A stretch of DNA of 64,000 nt, from NCBI GenBank assembly GCA_009760885.1, contig CM019713.1, positions 27,060,927 to 27,124,926 of the forward strand. The letters are read 5' to 3'. Every line of letters begins with the position of its first letter. Position 1 is the first letter of the stretch. The translations under genes were made by a program, and so were the position numbers. The stretch comes from Achatina immaculata (Eukaryota > Mollusca > Gastropoda > Stylommatophora > Achatinidae). Below, piece by piece: positions 1 through 10,949 of the stretch. The notes under the pieces are model-generated. The model made no database searches and was not told the DNA's origin. It was given only the letters and a program-made list of their open reading frames with translations.

Positions 1-126
1 TTAATGGTTTGTAATAACAAACGGACCCTTCTGTGCATCAAAACATTGGGCATCTACAGCAGTTCGTTAGTTTCTTTAATGTTTTTTTTACATATTGTAC
101 CATGGCCTTGTAAGTAATGAGTATAG

Positions 127-153
127 TTATTATTATTATTATTATTATTAATT
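127..153. repeat. (ATT)n microsatellite
   Basis: About eight ATT units running into an AT-rich stretch. Confidence 0.9.
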
Positions 154-774
154 AATATGATTATGAAAATATACTGTAAACAAAATAGTAACATCGAATA
201 GCGACAGAGAAAAATGGGTAGGAATGGAATAGAGTAGCACAGAACTTCCATGACACTAGAACAAGACACGGACAAAAGTAAACAGTGAAAACAGTGAATA
301 GAAAAAAAGACGAGACTCAGTGACGCTGAGATTTAGGTAATGCAAAGGAAGGACGCCAGAAAGTAGGATGGTCCAGTGATAACAAAGCGGTGACTGGACG
401 GTGACATGTGTAAACAAAATAGAAAAGACGAATAGAAGAAACAGACACAATGAAAAAGCCAGGACACAATAAAACCTCCGACATGAAAGAGCATGATAAT
501 GACTTAGGTAAATAACAATTGTATAGACGAAACTAACACAGACTGACACGCGTTATGACGCGATTGCACACGGTTTTTAGATAAAGGGGTGACCAACTCG
601 GCCAGCTGACCAATTAAATATTTAGAGGAGTGGCCTATTGGACAAGACAATTAAATTACGACATATAAGTCATGGGGAAGTTTGAATGACGGACAATCAG
701 AACGCTCATGGGAACCAGTGGACATCTGAAAGGTGGAGTCAATACTTCTTGGTTAATCCGTCAAGCTGGACTTG
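154..774. other. No recognisable feature
   Basis: AT-rich sequence, adenine-rich on the plus strand. The open frames are short and low-complexity; no motif or splice-bounded exon was recognised. Confidence 0.5.
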
Positions 775-1440
775 AAGATAAAAAGGTGAGTGGAGAGACA
801 GCAAGGAACCAAGAAAAATGAGGAAGCGCGGAGGTAGAAGAGGAGAGGATGGTGCCCGAAGACGGAAGAACAGACAATCAGAAGAAGAAAAAGCACGGAA
901 GTATAGGAGAGGACGAAGAGGTACGGAAGTCCTGGAGAGAGGAGACTGAGGAGGGGTCTGAAGATGGAAGAACCAAGAAAGAAGAAGAACCAAGAAGACC
1001 AAGAAGTACGGAAGTAGAGGAGAGGAGACAGAGGAGGGAGCCTGAAGACGGAAGAACAGACAGTCTAGAGCAAAGAAGAGCCAAGAAGTTCGGAAGAAGA
1101 GGAGAGGAAGAAGTACGGAAGTAGAAGAGAGAGGAGACAGAGGAGAGAGATCGTCAGAAAACCGTCGGTCCGGCAAGTAGCGACTGACCAGAACTGCAAG
1201 AAGGATGGTCAGTGCACGTGGACAGCCAAAAGTGAAGAAAGCAGGTCCGACCAGAACAGCCGAGAAGCCATCAGATGAGAGATAAGAACAGAAGTCCAGA
1301 GAAGAGGCAAGTAGACCTTGCTCGTTAGTACACTGCGATTGAGAGACCGCAGAGGAAGAGCGTCAGAAGAAATCAGAAGACAGACAAGAGAAGAAAGAGG
1401 ACGAGACGATATAAAATCAGAAGTAGTGTTGGACGGAAGA
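775..1440. repeat. Purine-rich, imperfectly repetitive tract
   Basis: Recurring variants of GAAGACGGAAGAACAGA and GAGAGGAG without a fixed period. The long open frames on both strands are composition artefacts (Glu/Arg-rich or Ser/Leu-rich). Confidence 0.6.
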
Positions 1441-1900
1441 TGGTTTTCAAGTGATTCAAGTGATTAAGAATAACCGACACTTTTGAAACTTTGAGTACAG
1501 TGATTTTAGACGAGAAACTAGTTGACCACGTGTTTCAGATGGAATATGGTACAGAGTTTAGAATTGTCCTCGTATCATGTGCAGAGTATTTTGAAGTTGA
1601 AAACTTGCAGCATGTAGAATATGATAGAGTTTGATATTGTGAACAAATGATTAAGTGATTCAATCCAACTGATGTAGTCGACAATACATCTTGAATTTAT
1701 TTGTCAGGATTAAATAATCATGTGGTTTAGCGATTGTGGTAATGCGTGTGAGACCTGGATGTGTTGATCAGAGAACTACTTCAAATCATCAACACAATAA
1801 GAGTTTATAACACTACATTATTATTATATTATGTATTCAGAAATATATAATACACAAATCATCAATATTATATATAAAGGTACCCTGCATGCCATATAAT
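1441..1900. other. No recognisable feature
   Basis: AT-rich unique sequence. No open frame, TSD or repeat was recognised. Confidence 0.5.
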
Positions 1901-1904
1901 ACAT

Positions 1905-2015
1905 AACTGACGTTAGTTACGAACAGTACCTAAAATTTCCGACTTACCTATAAATTGGACTTACGAACAATTTTAGGAACGAAACTAGTTCGTAAGTCGG
2001 GGACTGCCTGTTTAA
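1905..2015 (-). mobile_element. Possible DNA-transposon end fragment
   Basis: Read on the minus strand the segment starts ACAGGCAGTCCCCGACTTAC and repeats GACTTAC/GTAAGTC-type words internally, as many short DNA-transposon ends do. No opposite terminal inverted repeat or target duplication was found, so family and boundaries are open. Confidence 0.3.
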
Positions 2016-2047
2016 TAATTATAGCAAAAGTAGTGCTAACCACCAAC

Positions 2048-2232
2048 CTGAGGGTAATGTCCACATTTCTGTCCACACCCAACTTCTTGCTCAGATAACG
2101 GCGTCGATAAATGAGGCTGACTGCGATGATGATGGCTATGAAGACGAACGAACCAACAAAAGGGGGGAGAATCTCAGGTAAGGTGGTGCTGGAGTTATGT
2201 CCCCTGTCCGGAAGTTGTAGCACTGAAGAGGT
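2048..2232 (-). CDS. Internal exon C of the same gene: transmembrane helix and start of cytoplasmic tail
   Basis: The acceptor is TTCTCTTTCAG and the donor is CTCAG/GTTGGTG. The exon starts in phase 0, gives 61 codons and ends with 2 nt over. About 25 residues of stalk include the sequon NSS. A hydrophobic stretch from FVGSFVFIA to AVSLIY follows, then a basic stop-transfer run (RRRYLSKK) and a short tail (GVDRNVDITLR). This is a type I single-pass topology when joined after exons A and B. The frame stays open for about 30 codons past the donor into sequence that looks like a DNA-transposon remnant, so read-through is less likely than splicing. The next exon was not found in 1-2047 and may lie outside the window. 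Confidence 0.72.
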
Positions 2233-2434
2233 CTGAAAGAGAACATAAACCATAGTGCCTTTCTTAAGTTGGAGGAAGATTTGTAGCTTCGACTATAACT
2301 AATGTGTTATGACTTTAATGTGTTCAAAATATATACATACATACATACGTGCATAACAGCCTCTACAATTAAACTATGAGAAGAAGCTTTAACTATAAAG
2401 TGATAGCAAAAAGCTTTAGCATAGTAATAAGATA

Positions 2435-2641
2435 CATAAAGGTAGAATACCTGTTTCCACGCTATTAAGGCAGATTGGGGATAGAGTGTTAGGCCCGTAT
2501 TTTCCACGACCTTCGGCAGGTGAAAGTGTGATGTGGTCAGTATCACGCCTGACCGCTGTATCTTCCCAGATTTCTCTGGTACCCATTTTTAGAGGCTGGG
2601 TGGACCCCCGGCCCTTGTTGTGTGTAGCAGAAAAAAAATCC
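2435..2641 (-). mobile_element. tRNA-derived SINE (family 2), 3' part, split by a LINE
   Basis: Minus-strand SINE body with the shared core GGTACCAGAGAAATCTGGGA, followed by the CAGGCGTGATACTGACCACA region and the 3' end. Its tRNA-like head lies at 3116-3200, beyond an inserted LINE. The composite is flanked by an imperfect duplication (TAGTAATAAGATACA at about 2422, TAGTAATAATACA at about 3204). Confidence 0.75.
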
Positions 2642-3114
2642 ATCCTTATCAATGAATGTTAGAAAACGAGTCCTAAAATGCTATATTGAACCTATCTTGT
2701 TATATGGAAGTGAATCATGGACAATAGGCAGGTCTGCGCAAAAATCATTGGAAGCAGCAGAAATGTGGTTTATTAGAATAATGTTGCGAATCCCCTGGAC
2801 AGCAAAAATAACTAATGAAGAATGTATGAGAAGAGCTGGAGAGACAAAAAAAATCTTGTAAAAAAATAATAAGAGATAGACGATGTACTTACACAGGACA
2901 TGCAATGAGAAGAGAGGGCATTGACAATATTATAACAACAGGAAAAATAGAGGAAAGAAGATCAAGAGGAAGACCAAGAGAAATGATACTGGACAGTCTG
3001 ACGGGATGGTGTGAGAGGAGATCACCAACTGAGCTGATGGCCTGCATGAAGGATCGTGTACTCTGGAGAAGCATAATAGCCAACGCCAGTCGGCATGGCA
3101 CCTGATGATGATGA
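2642..3114 (+). mobile_element. RTE-like LINE 3' fragment inserted in a SINE
   Basis: Encodes the C-terminal part of an RTE-type reverse transcriptase protein: CYIEPILLYGSESWTIG, IPWTAKITNEECMRRAG and, after a frameshift near 2860, RSRGRPREMILDSLTGWC to the end IIANASRHGT. It ends in a GATGATGATGA tail. The flanks GAAAAAAAATCC (2630-2641) and GAAAAAAATCC (3115-3125) are its target duplication. The sequence closely matches the end of the copy at 59160-60906. Confidence 0.88.
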
Positions 3115-3115
3115 G

Positions 3116-3200
3116 AAAAAAATCCCACTTCTGGAACTTGAACCTGGTATCACAGGATTAGCAGCCTGAGAGTCTAACCATTCAGTCAGCTATGCCGTCA
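3116..3200 (-). mobile_element. tRNA-like head of the interrupted SINE
   Basis: On the minus strand: TAGCTGACTGAATGG, resembling an internal promoter A box, then GGTTCAAGTTCC, resembling a B box, then a GGGATTTTTT-like linker. This is the 5' part of the SINE whose body is at 2435-2641. It is not a functional tRNA gene. Confidence 0.7.
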
Positions 3201-3214
3201 CTATAGTAATAATA

Positions 3215-3948
3215 CAAAGTGATATTTTGGATTTCGACTTTTCCAAACACAAAAACAGACAGAAAGACAAACACAGACAGAAACTCAAACACAGACAGTA
3301 AAAACAATGGGAAAAAAAGGAAGAGGAAATAAAAACGATGAGATGAAGATGACAAATAGGATGTAGCGAAAGAAATTTTCGCTTATCGGATTTTGCAGAG
3401 AAAAGATGCGAAGTAAAGCAGCATACAATTTAAAATATCAGTTTAAAAAGTGAATTACTTAAATGTCTAATTTAATCTTTTGCCACAGACAAATTGGCAC
3501 ATTCTTCTTGCCATTTTACCATTGAAGTAAACTGGATAATGTGTGGCACTTTCACCATCACGTTACCATCATATTTCACATCATAATTATCATCATCATC
3601 ATCACCATCATTACATTCTCTACTCTGTGAACTACAATATTATGTTGACCCCACACAGGTCAAGGTGAAGTTTGTTTTACTTCAGCAAAGTTTGGTCAGT
3701 TTCCTTCTATTAATCGTTATCTTCCTTCTCTACATTTCCCCTGCGTCTGTGCCCAAGTGATGTAGAATATGCTAAATAGAATGAAAGATGTGCTATAGAA
3801 GTCTGTACCAAGTTGTATTGAATATGTTAAATAGAAAGAAAGTTGTGAGATAAAGAACAGAATGTTAGACGGGCATGAGTGCCCAGTTCTTCACGCTTTG
3901 AAAACAACGTTAGTCTACCCGTTGTCTCAGACATTGTAAAACTATCTG
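3215..3948. other. No gene; minor repeats
   Basis: Contains a short CAT/ATC-rich patch near 3590 and, near 3860-3905, a degenerate copy of the CR1-like 3' end (GTTAGACGGGC, CACGCTTTGAAAACAACG). Nothing else was recognised. Confidence 0.45.
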
Positions 3949-4065
3949 TACAGTGGCGTATCTACCAGCCAGAGGTGTACAGTGGCGTATCTACCAGCCA
4001 GAGGTGTACAGTGGCGTATCTACCAGCCAGAGGTGTACAGTGGCGTATCTACCAGCCAGAGGTGT
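3949..4065. repeat. 29-bp minisatellite, 4 copies
   Basis: Unit begins TACAGTGGCGTATCTACCAG; copies are almost identical. Confidence 0.92.
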
Positions 4066-4187
4066 ATAGTTTTCGTTTCAGAGTGCCTGTATTAGTATCA
4101 GTATATTCGCTTTTCTCTGATAGTTTTCCCACTGCTTTCAACAAATACTTTTACCTTCACTTTAACCTCACTTTCATTTCTCCGCGT

Positions 4188-5000
4188 TAATTCATTCATT
4201 CATTCTCATGTCCCTTGCGGAACTTTGCCTCCCTAACAGCATTCCTGTAGGCCTCTCGGTTATGAGCAAGATGGCCTGCTGCTGATGCATCCATTTGCAG
4301 ATCATCAACGATATCTTGCAGCCATCTTCGCCTTGGTCTTCCTCTCTTTCTTTTTCCCATTATGTACTCTTCCAAGATCGTCTTCTCTAGATTATCATGA
4401 CGTTTAATGTGTCCAAAATATTTCAGTTTTCTCTCTTTAATCCTCTTTATTAGCCAGCCTTCTTCAATATTAAGTTCTTGTAGTATGGATATATTTGTTC
4501 TTTTTTGTGTCCATTATATTTGAATAACTCTTCTGTAGCATTTACATTCAAAGGCATTTATGAGTTTCTCAGCTGTTTTGTCTCACAGGCATATGTTGCG
4601 ATTGGAAAGATGCATGCCCTTAAAAATCTTATTTTTGTGGCTCTTTCTGCTCCTCTCCACAAATTCTTTAGTTGTTTTACTTTCTGAAGAGCGATAGATG
4701 CCCTTTTAATTTCCCTCATTGTATCTCCATTATTAGTTAGTAGTGATCCAAGATATTCAAAACTCTCCACTTCTTCCAATTTTTCCTCATTGATATATAT
4801 TTCAGCTGCCTTGTTTGTTTTGTCAGTTGTCATCAATTTAGTTTTCTTCGCATTAAGATAGAGGTTCTGCTCTTCGCTGTTCTTACTGACATAATTAGTT
4901 TTTCCATTCCTTTTTGTGTTGTGGACAGTAATACTGTGTCATCAGCATATCTAATCTCTGGTACTTCATAACCTCCAATTGTAAACATATTTTATATTTA
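4188..5000 (-). mobile_element. RTE-like LINE, 5'-truncated, with target-site duplication
   Basis: The minus strand encodes the RT palm end ([10 protein letters not shown] region) and thumb/C-terminal domain: TTDKTNKAAEIYINEEK, FEYLGSLLTNNGDTMREIKR, TYACET, then KRKRGRPRRRWLQDIVDDLQ and the end FRKGHENE-stop. An (AATG)n tail follows. Frameshifts lie near 4860 and in the C-terminal part. The flanks TTCTCCGCGT at 4178-4187 and 5001-5010 are an exact 10-bp duplication. A related copy is at 20653-21500. Confidence 0.88.
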
Positions 5001-5307
5001 TTCTCCGCGTAAAAATATTTTATAGTGTCATTGCAATCAGCTGTTGGTAATGTGTTTGTCAGACATGGGAATAACTTGTTGAAGAAAACTCATCATGGCT
5101 TTGTTTCCATGTTTTCCCTGCCGCGGGTACGAGCGTGCTGTGTGTAAACTTGCCAGGTACATCAGTTAAATTCAAACCAAACTTCGTAGTAAAACTTTAA
5201 CTTACAACATGCTTATGCTAACTCTGCGTAATTATAACAGACCTAACTGCCATCTTCTGAGTTGGCCGCTGTCGCTGGAGTAAACACTTGTACAATATTC
5301 TCATTTA

Positions 5308-5702
5308 CAGTAGGATCTCTCTTAGTCTGCAACAACGGGACTTAATCGATTTCGGATATGAGATTTTGCCGGATAATTGAACATATATCTAGAGATCTCA
5401 TCTATTCATGTTCTGTGATGTCTTCTATAGAAATGGCAGCATGCGAAGTTCTTTGGTCGTGTTGTTGTATCTACCGGCCATAATTAAATAAACAGGATAT
5501 AAATCGCACGGATTTTTTTTTCTTAAGTTAAAAACACATAATTTTATATTTTACAATACCAAATTTAAACGGCACTGAAAAATGCAAACCCATTGTATAT
5601 TTTTCTTATCTCATAGACCTAAATTTTCGGTTTAAACCTTCCAAAGTGCCGTTGTTTTGGCACTGCCGGTTAATTGGGTGCCGGTTAAGAGAGATTCTAC
5701 TG
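5308..5702. mobile_element. pogo/Tigger-like nonautonomous DNA transposon (MITE)
   Basis: About 395 bp bounded by TA dinucleotides (5306-5307 and 5703-5704). Left terminus CAGTAGGATCTCTCTTAG; right terminus, reverse-complemented, CAGTAGAATCTCTCTTAA. These match at all but two positions over 18. The TA target and CAGTAG termini fit the pogo/Tigger branch of Tc1/mariner. Inside are GCCGG-containing subterminal words and no open transposase. Confidence 0.82.
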
Positions 5703-5704
5703 TA

Positions 5705-6264
5705 CTCTTCAGCATAACGAGAACTGACGGTGAATCAGCTGGAGGCTGCCACTGAGATCTACCGGGGACAACTAACGGCACTGGCGTGCAGGTTGTGTAA
5801 CTGTAAATCTTTTTCCACGTTTATTTTTTTGCAGGCGGAATAAAGATCCAGAGGTCACTAACCCAAAACTGCGTGACAAGCAAGTCAACGTTAGCTTATT
5901 TTATCACAGAACAATCCTATAAATCAACAAATACAGGCTTCTCGGAAAAGCTTATAAGCTTATTTCAGCATGTGAATGAGCATACATATAACTCTGAGGC
6001 ATGTTACTGATTGTGTTCGTGGGAAATCTGCATAGAAACGTACGTCTTGTGTGACAAGTATTGTCTTGCCGTAGGCAGATTACTAATGAAAAGAATAAAC
6101 TCTTCAACATTGTTGACTGCAAAACATTCTTTGAAGCGATAAAACTGGCAAACGTAATCAAAGGATTCACTAAAAGAATTGTAGGAATAAGATTCATATA
6201 GTTTACGAAGGCCAGTGAAGTACAAGGTATTTCAACCCTCGTCTTTCACGTTTTAGAAACTACG
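5705..6264. other. No recognisable feature
   Basis: Unique intronic sequence. Short minus-strand frames around 5952-6225 show no motif. Confidence 0.5.
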
Positions 6265-6640
6265 ATCAGAGAGGAAGACCCGAGAGGAAGATCCGAGAGG
6301 AAGATCAGAGAGGAAGATCAGTAAGGTATATCAGAGAGGAAGATCAGAGAGGAAGACCGGAAAGGAAGATCAAAGAGGAAGATCGTAAGGTATATCAGAG
6401 AGGAAGACCGGAAAGGAAGATCAAAGAGGAAGATCGTAAGGTATATCAGAGAGGAAGATCAGAGAGGAAGATCAGTAAGTTATATCAGAGAGGAAGATCA
6501 AAGAGGAAGATCAAAGAGGAAGATCAAAGAGGAAGATCAGTAAATTATATCAGAGAGGAAGATCAAAGTAAGGTAAACAGTAAGTAAACAGTAAGGTATA
6601 TCAGTAAAGTAAACAGTAAGGTATATCAGAGAGGAAGAAA
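6265..6640. repeat. Purine-rich minisatellite (GAGGAAGATCAGA family)
   Basis: About 13-bp GAGAGGAAGATCA units arranged in a larger unit that ends in GTAAGGTATATCA; heterogeneous. Confidence 0.85.
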
Positions 6641-6721
6641 AAACGGAAAAGATTCTAAAAGTAAAGAGAGACTCAACATCACGTACCATCCCTATAGGGA
6701 AGGTTGCCAGTCATGGAACTC

Positions 6722-6885
6722 CAACGTAACTCCACAGATTATCAATATAACCCACATATTAGCAACGTAACTCCACAGATTATCAATATAAACCACACAT
6801 TAGCAACGTAACTCCACAGATTATCAATATAACCCACACATTAGCAACGTAACTCCACAGATTATCAACATCAACCCACATATTT
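6722..6885. repeat. 41-bp minisatellite, 4 copies
   Basis: Unit contains GTAACTCCACAGATTATCAA. It decays on the right into a looser ACATTACCAACATAAACCCA array up to about 7110. Confidence 0.9.
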
Positions 6886-7110
6886 CCAGCAAAAACTCGC
6901 ACACTACCAGCACACACACACATTACTAATATAAACACATACCGTACCAACATAAATGCCTGCACTACTGCACTATCAACATAAACCCACACCACACATT
7001 ACTAACGTTAAACATATACATTACCAAGATAAACCCACACATTACCAACATAAACCCAACATTACCAACACAAGCCCACATATTATCAACTTAAACCCAC
7101 ATATTACATC
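6886..7110. repeat. Degenerate ~21-bp CA-rich array
   Basis: Variants of CACATTACCAACATAAACCC. Probably derived from the neighbouring 41-bp unit. Confidence 0.75.
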
Positions 7111-8076
7111 CAAAGCCTATACAATAACCCGCTTGCTGGAAAGCAACTATATTTCCCCTTGGAGCCACGTAGAGGAGGAGAGATGTAGTTTGCAAGGTAT
7201 GTAGTTGTTGTAGCTGCCAACAGATTAATTGCCTACGCTCCAGGTAAAAAAAATAATAAAGACGATAACAAAAGCAAAAAAACAACTGCAGAATCTTCCT
7301 GTTCATTCATGTTTTTTTTCTTACAGTTTCATGTCCTTCAATCTTTACAAGAGAAAACAATTTAATGGCCCGTTCTCCACAAAATTTACAAGAACAAAAA
7401 GCCGCTCATGTTCCTTCCCATTTTTGGCAACCTTCCTTTGTTTACTCCACACAAAACAACAACAGCAAACGGATACTTTTTGTTAAAACGCCCACACGTT
7501 CCAGAAATATGCTATACGCGCATACGAACATTTAAGTTTAATTAACCCGAACTTCCATTCCAAATTTCACGAAATTAGAAACATTTTCCTGGTTTCGAAT
7601 AGATGGTTTTCAAGTTTTCATTAACTTTGCTGGCTGGAAACCTTATCTAAAAGAGGGAGACAAAGAGAAAATTATCTACGCCAGCTGACTAAGTGGCACA
7701 AAAAGGGAAAGAGAACAGACAGAGATAGATCCACACAAAACAAAAAGGTTGGGGGCACTGGAGCAGTCTGACACGGCGATGGGTGGTCATCTCAGGAGAA
7801 GGTCATCAGAAGATGGTTGCAGTTTTAAATCGTCATGGTACTAATGGTTGATAGCTAAAATACATGTTGATGAGGCAACTGGTAGCAACAGAGTGAGGAT
7901 TATACAAGATGGGGCCCATGGTGGAGAAGGAAAGCAGAGAGAGGCCAGGCCAGAGAGAGGTCAAGTCAGAAGTAGGAATGAGATTTTCAGAGGCATGTTT
8001 TTTTTGCACGGGGCGTGGCATGTCTGCGACCAAATTGAGACCACCGTGTAAAAACGCAGGGGAAGGTGCGACATTT
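7111..8076. other. No recognisable feature
   Basis: Unique intronic sequence. Short frames on both strands have no motif or convincing splice borders. Confidence 0.5.
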
Positions 8077-8968
8077 CAGCTAAGATACTGTTAGTGCCAG
8101 TTCTAGCTAAGATACTGTTCCTGCAAGTTTCAGCTAAGATACTGTTATTGCAAGTTTAAGCTAAGATATTGTTAGTGCCAATTTCAGCTAAGATACTGTT
8201 AGTGCCAGTTCTAGCTAAGATACTGTTAGTGCCAGTTCTAGCTAAGATACTGTTATTGCAAGTTTCAGCTAAGATATTGTTAGTGCCAATTTCAGCTAAG
8301 ATACTGTTCCTGCAAGTGCCAGTTCTAGCTAAGATACTGTTAGTGCAAGTTTCAGCTAAGATATTGTTAGTGCCAATTTCAGCTAAGATACTGTTCCTGC
8401 AAGTTTCAGCTAAAATACTGTTAGTGCCAGTTTCAGCTAATATACTGTTAGTGCCAATTTCACCTAAGATACTGTTAGTGCCAATTTCACCTATGATACT
8501 GTTAGTGCCAGTTTCAGCTAAGAAACTGTTCCAGCAAGTTTTAGCTAAGATACTGTTAGTGCCAGTTTCAGCTAAGATACTGTTAGTGACTGTTTTAGCT
8601 AAGATACTATTCCCGCAAGTTTCAGCCAAGATACTGTTAGTGCCAGTTTTAGCTAAGATACTGTTCCTGCAAGTTTCAGCTAAGATACTGTTATTGCAAG
8701 TTTCAGCTAAGATACTGTTCCTGCAAGTTTCAGCTAAGATACTGTTCCTGCAAGTTTTAGCCAAGATACTGTTAGTGCCAGTTTTAGCTAAGATACTATT
8801 CCTGCAGGTTTTAGCTAAGATACTGTTCCTGCAAGTTTCAGCTAAGATACTGTTAGTGCAAGTTTCAGCTAAGATACTGTTCCTGCAAGTTTCAGCTAAG
8901 ATACTGTTAGTGCAAGTTTCAGCTAAGATACTGTTCCTGCAAGTTTTAGCTAAGATACTGTTATTGCT
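8077..8968. repeat. 27-bp minisatellite, about 33 copies
   Basis: Unit TTTCAGCTAAGATACTGTTC plus TGCAAG or a GTGCCAG variant. The period is a multiple of three, so both strands stay open for 200-270 codons. These frames are not genes. Confidence 0.95.
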
Positions 8969-9294
8969 AGGCGAAGCCTCCGAATGATGGAGCTCTACTG
9001 ATGAGAAGAGAAATGACGAGACTTTAGGTTACTGAGACACTTACAAGGTCAGAAGGTATTGTATGGGCTATCAGTTATGCGACGTTCTCTGACCACTGTT
9101 AAGCCTACTCGACCTAAATATGAGCAGTAAATAAACCATACATAGCAAGGACTAGTGAGAGTTATGTGCTTCTGATAAGTTTGTTACAATACTCTGAGAT
9201 GGGATGTTGTGACTATGATAGAGACTTAGAGACATTTATAGATTCTCTGCTGCTCAACCTTCCAACATGTTACGCAGCGTGTAGAGAGGGAACG

Positions 9295-10085
9295 CTGAGC
9301 AACCTATTTGAGATGATAACAACACTGAACAACCTCACTGAGATGGTAGCAACACTGAACAACCTCCTTGAGATGATAACAACACTCAACAACCTCCATG
9401 AGATGGTAGCAACGCTAACAATCTCCATAAGATGGTAGCAACGCTAACAATCTCCTTGAGATGGTTAACAACACTGAACAACCTCCATGAGATAGTAGCA
9501 ACACTGAACAACCTCAATGAGATGGTAGCAACACTAAACAACCTCACTGAGATGGTAGCAACACTGAAAAACCTCATTGAGATGGTAGCAACACTGAACA
9601 ACCTCCATGAGATGGTAGCAACACTAAACAATCTCTCTGAGATGATGGTAGCAACACTGAACAACCTCATTGAGATGGTAGCAACACTGAACAACCTCAC
9701 TGAGTTGGTAGCAACACTGAACAACCTGCATGAGATGGTAACAACACTGAACAACCTCCATGAGATGGTAGCAACACTAAACAACAACCATGAGATGGCA
9801 GTGACGCTGAACAACTTCTATGAGATGGTAGCAACGCTGAAAAACCTCCATTAGATGGTAGCAAAACTGAACAACTTTCTTGAAATGGTAACAACGCTGT
9901 AAAACCTCCATGTGATGGTAACAACACTAACTACCTCCATGACATGGTAACAACACTAACAACCTCCCTGAGATGGTACCAACGCTGAACAACCTCCATG
10001 AGATGGTAGCAACGCAGAAAGACTTCCTAGAGGTGCTAACTACACTGAAGGACCTCTCTGAGATGGTGACAACGTTGAAAAAACC
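9295..10085. repeat. 30-bp minisatellite, about 26 copies
   Basis: Unit GAGATGGTAGCAACACTGAA plus CAACCTCCAT, with many substitutions. The period of three codons again yields long artefactual frames. Confidence 0.95.
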
Positions 10086-10187
10086 TCCCTAAACCATCCC
10101 TGCGAGACAATGTTTCAATTCCGAAAAGCCAATCTAGCTGTCGAAGTGAATACTTTCCACCAACTGGACCACATATCCTCTAGTGTG

Positions 10188-10450
10188 CTGATAAGTCTAG
10201 GAAAATATGAGAAATAAAAGCAAATTCACACTAGCTTGCTGATAAGTCTAGGAAAATATGAGAAATAAAAGCAAATTCACACTAGCTTGCTGATAAGTCT
10301 AGGAAAATATGAGAAATAAAAGCAAATTCACACTAGCTTGCTGATAAGTCTAGGAAAATATGAGAAATAAAAGCAAATTCACACTAGCTTGCTGATAAGT
10401 CTAGGAAAATATGAGAAATAAAAGCAAATTCACACTAGCTTGCTGATAAG
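10188..10450. repeat. 51-bp minisatellite, left part (5 copies)
   Basis: Unit starts TGATAAGTCTAGGAAAATAT and is almost identical from copy to copy. The array resumes at 10727 after a SINE insertion. Confidence 0.93.
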
Positions 10451-10726
10451 GGGGCCGGCTAGCGTATTGGTTAGAGCACTCGTCTAGCAACCAAATGGTC
10501 GAGGGTTCGAATCCCCAGCTGAGCGGGATTTTTTTTCCGACCAATACGGCCCTGAGGTCGACCCAGCCTCGTAAAATGGGTACCAGAGAAAATCTGGGAA
10601 GTAAAGGCAGCGAGGAAAGGAACTGGTCACCCTACCTCATACGCTGATGACCCAGCATAATGAGGTCTCTAACGCTTCACCCCCTACGGCATTTGAAATG
10701 CTATGGGACTATCTTTACTTTACTTT
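10451..10726 (+). mobile_element. tRNA-derived SINE (family 1) inside the 51-bp satellite
   Basis: About 276 bp. The head resembles a tRNA with A box (TAGCGTATTGG) and B box (GGTTCGAATCC). It then has a GGGATTTTTTTTCC linker, a body with the core GGTACCAGAGAAAATCTGGG and a CTTTACTTTACTTT tail. The flanks TTGCTGATAAG at 10440-10450 and 10727-10737 are an exact 11-bp target duplication of satellite sequence. A second copy of the family is at 63689-63958. Confidence 0.92.
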
Positions 10727-10764
10727 TTGCTGATAAGTCTAGGAAAATATGAGAAATAAAAGCA
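10727..10764. repeat. 51-bp minisatellite, right remnant
   Basis: Resumes with the duplicated TTGCTGATAAG and ends after most of one unit. Confidence 0.85.
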
Positions 10765-10949
10765 TATCCGCTCTATACTTTGATGGTATGACGGAGCTAC
10801 ATTACCGCACACAAAATGATGAAACGAGGCTTGGGATGAGACGTTTGTCTTTCCACAGTGCACAAGTTGGAAAAATGGCCTTGTGTGTCAGACAAGCAAA
10901 GAAGAGGGACATGAATTTGCTACATATACACACATATATACATACATAC

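Larger units (their letters stand above)
2233..10949 (-). other. Intron between exons B and C (about 8.7 kb)
   Basis: Bounded by a GTATGT donor and a TTTCAG acceptor. It holds a SINE interrupted by an RTE-like LINE, an RTE-like LINE with a target-site duplication, a pogo/Tigger-like MITE, five or more tandem arrays and a SINE inserted inside one of those arrays. Confidence 0.55.

Noticed and set aside
8077..10085. CRISPR-like array (regular repeats of 27-30 bp)
   Set aside because: Units are contiguous without spacers, in a eukaryotic intron, and no cas gene is present.
10451..10540. tRNA gene (A and B boxes)
   Set aside because: It is the head of a SINE: the cloverleaf is degenerate, and the element has a body, tail and target duplication.
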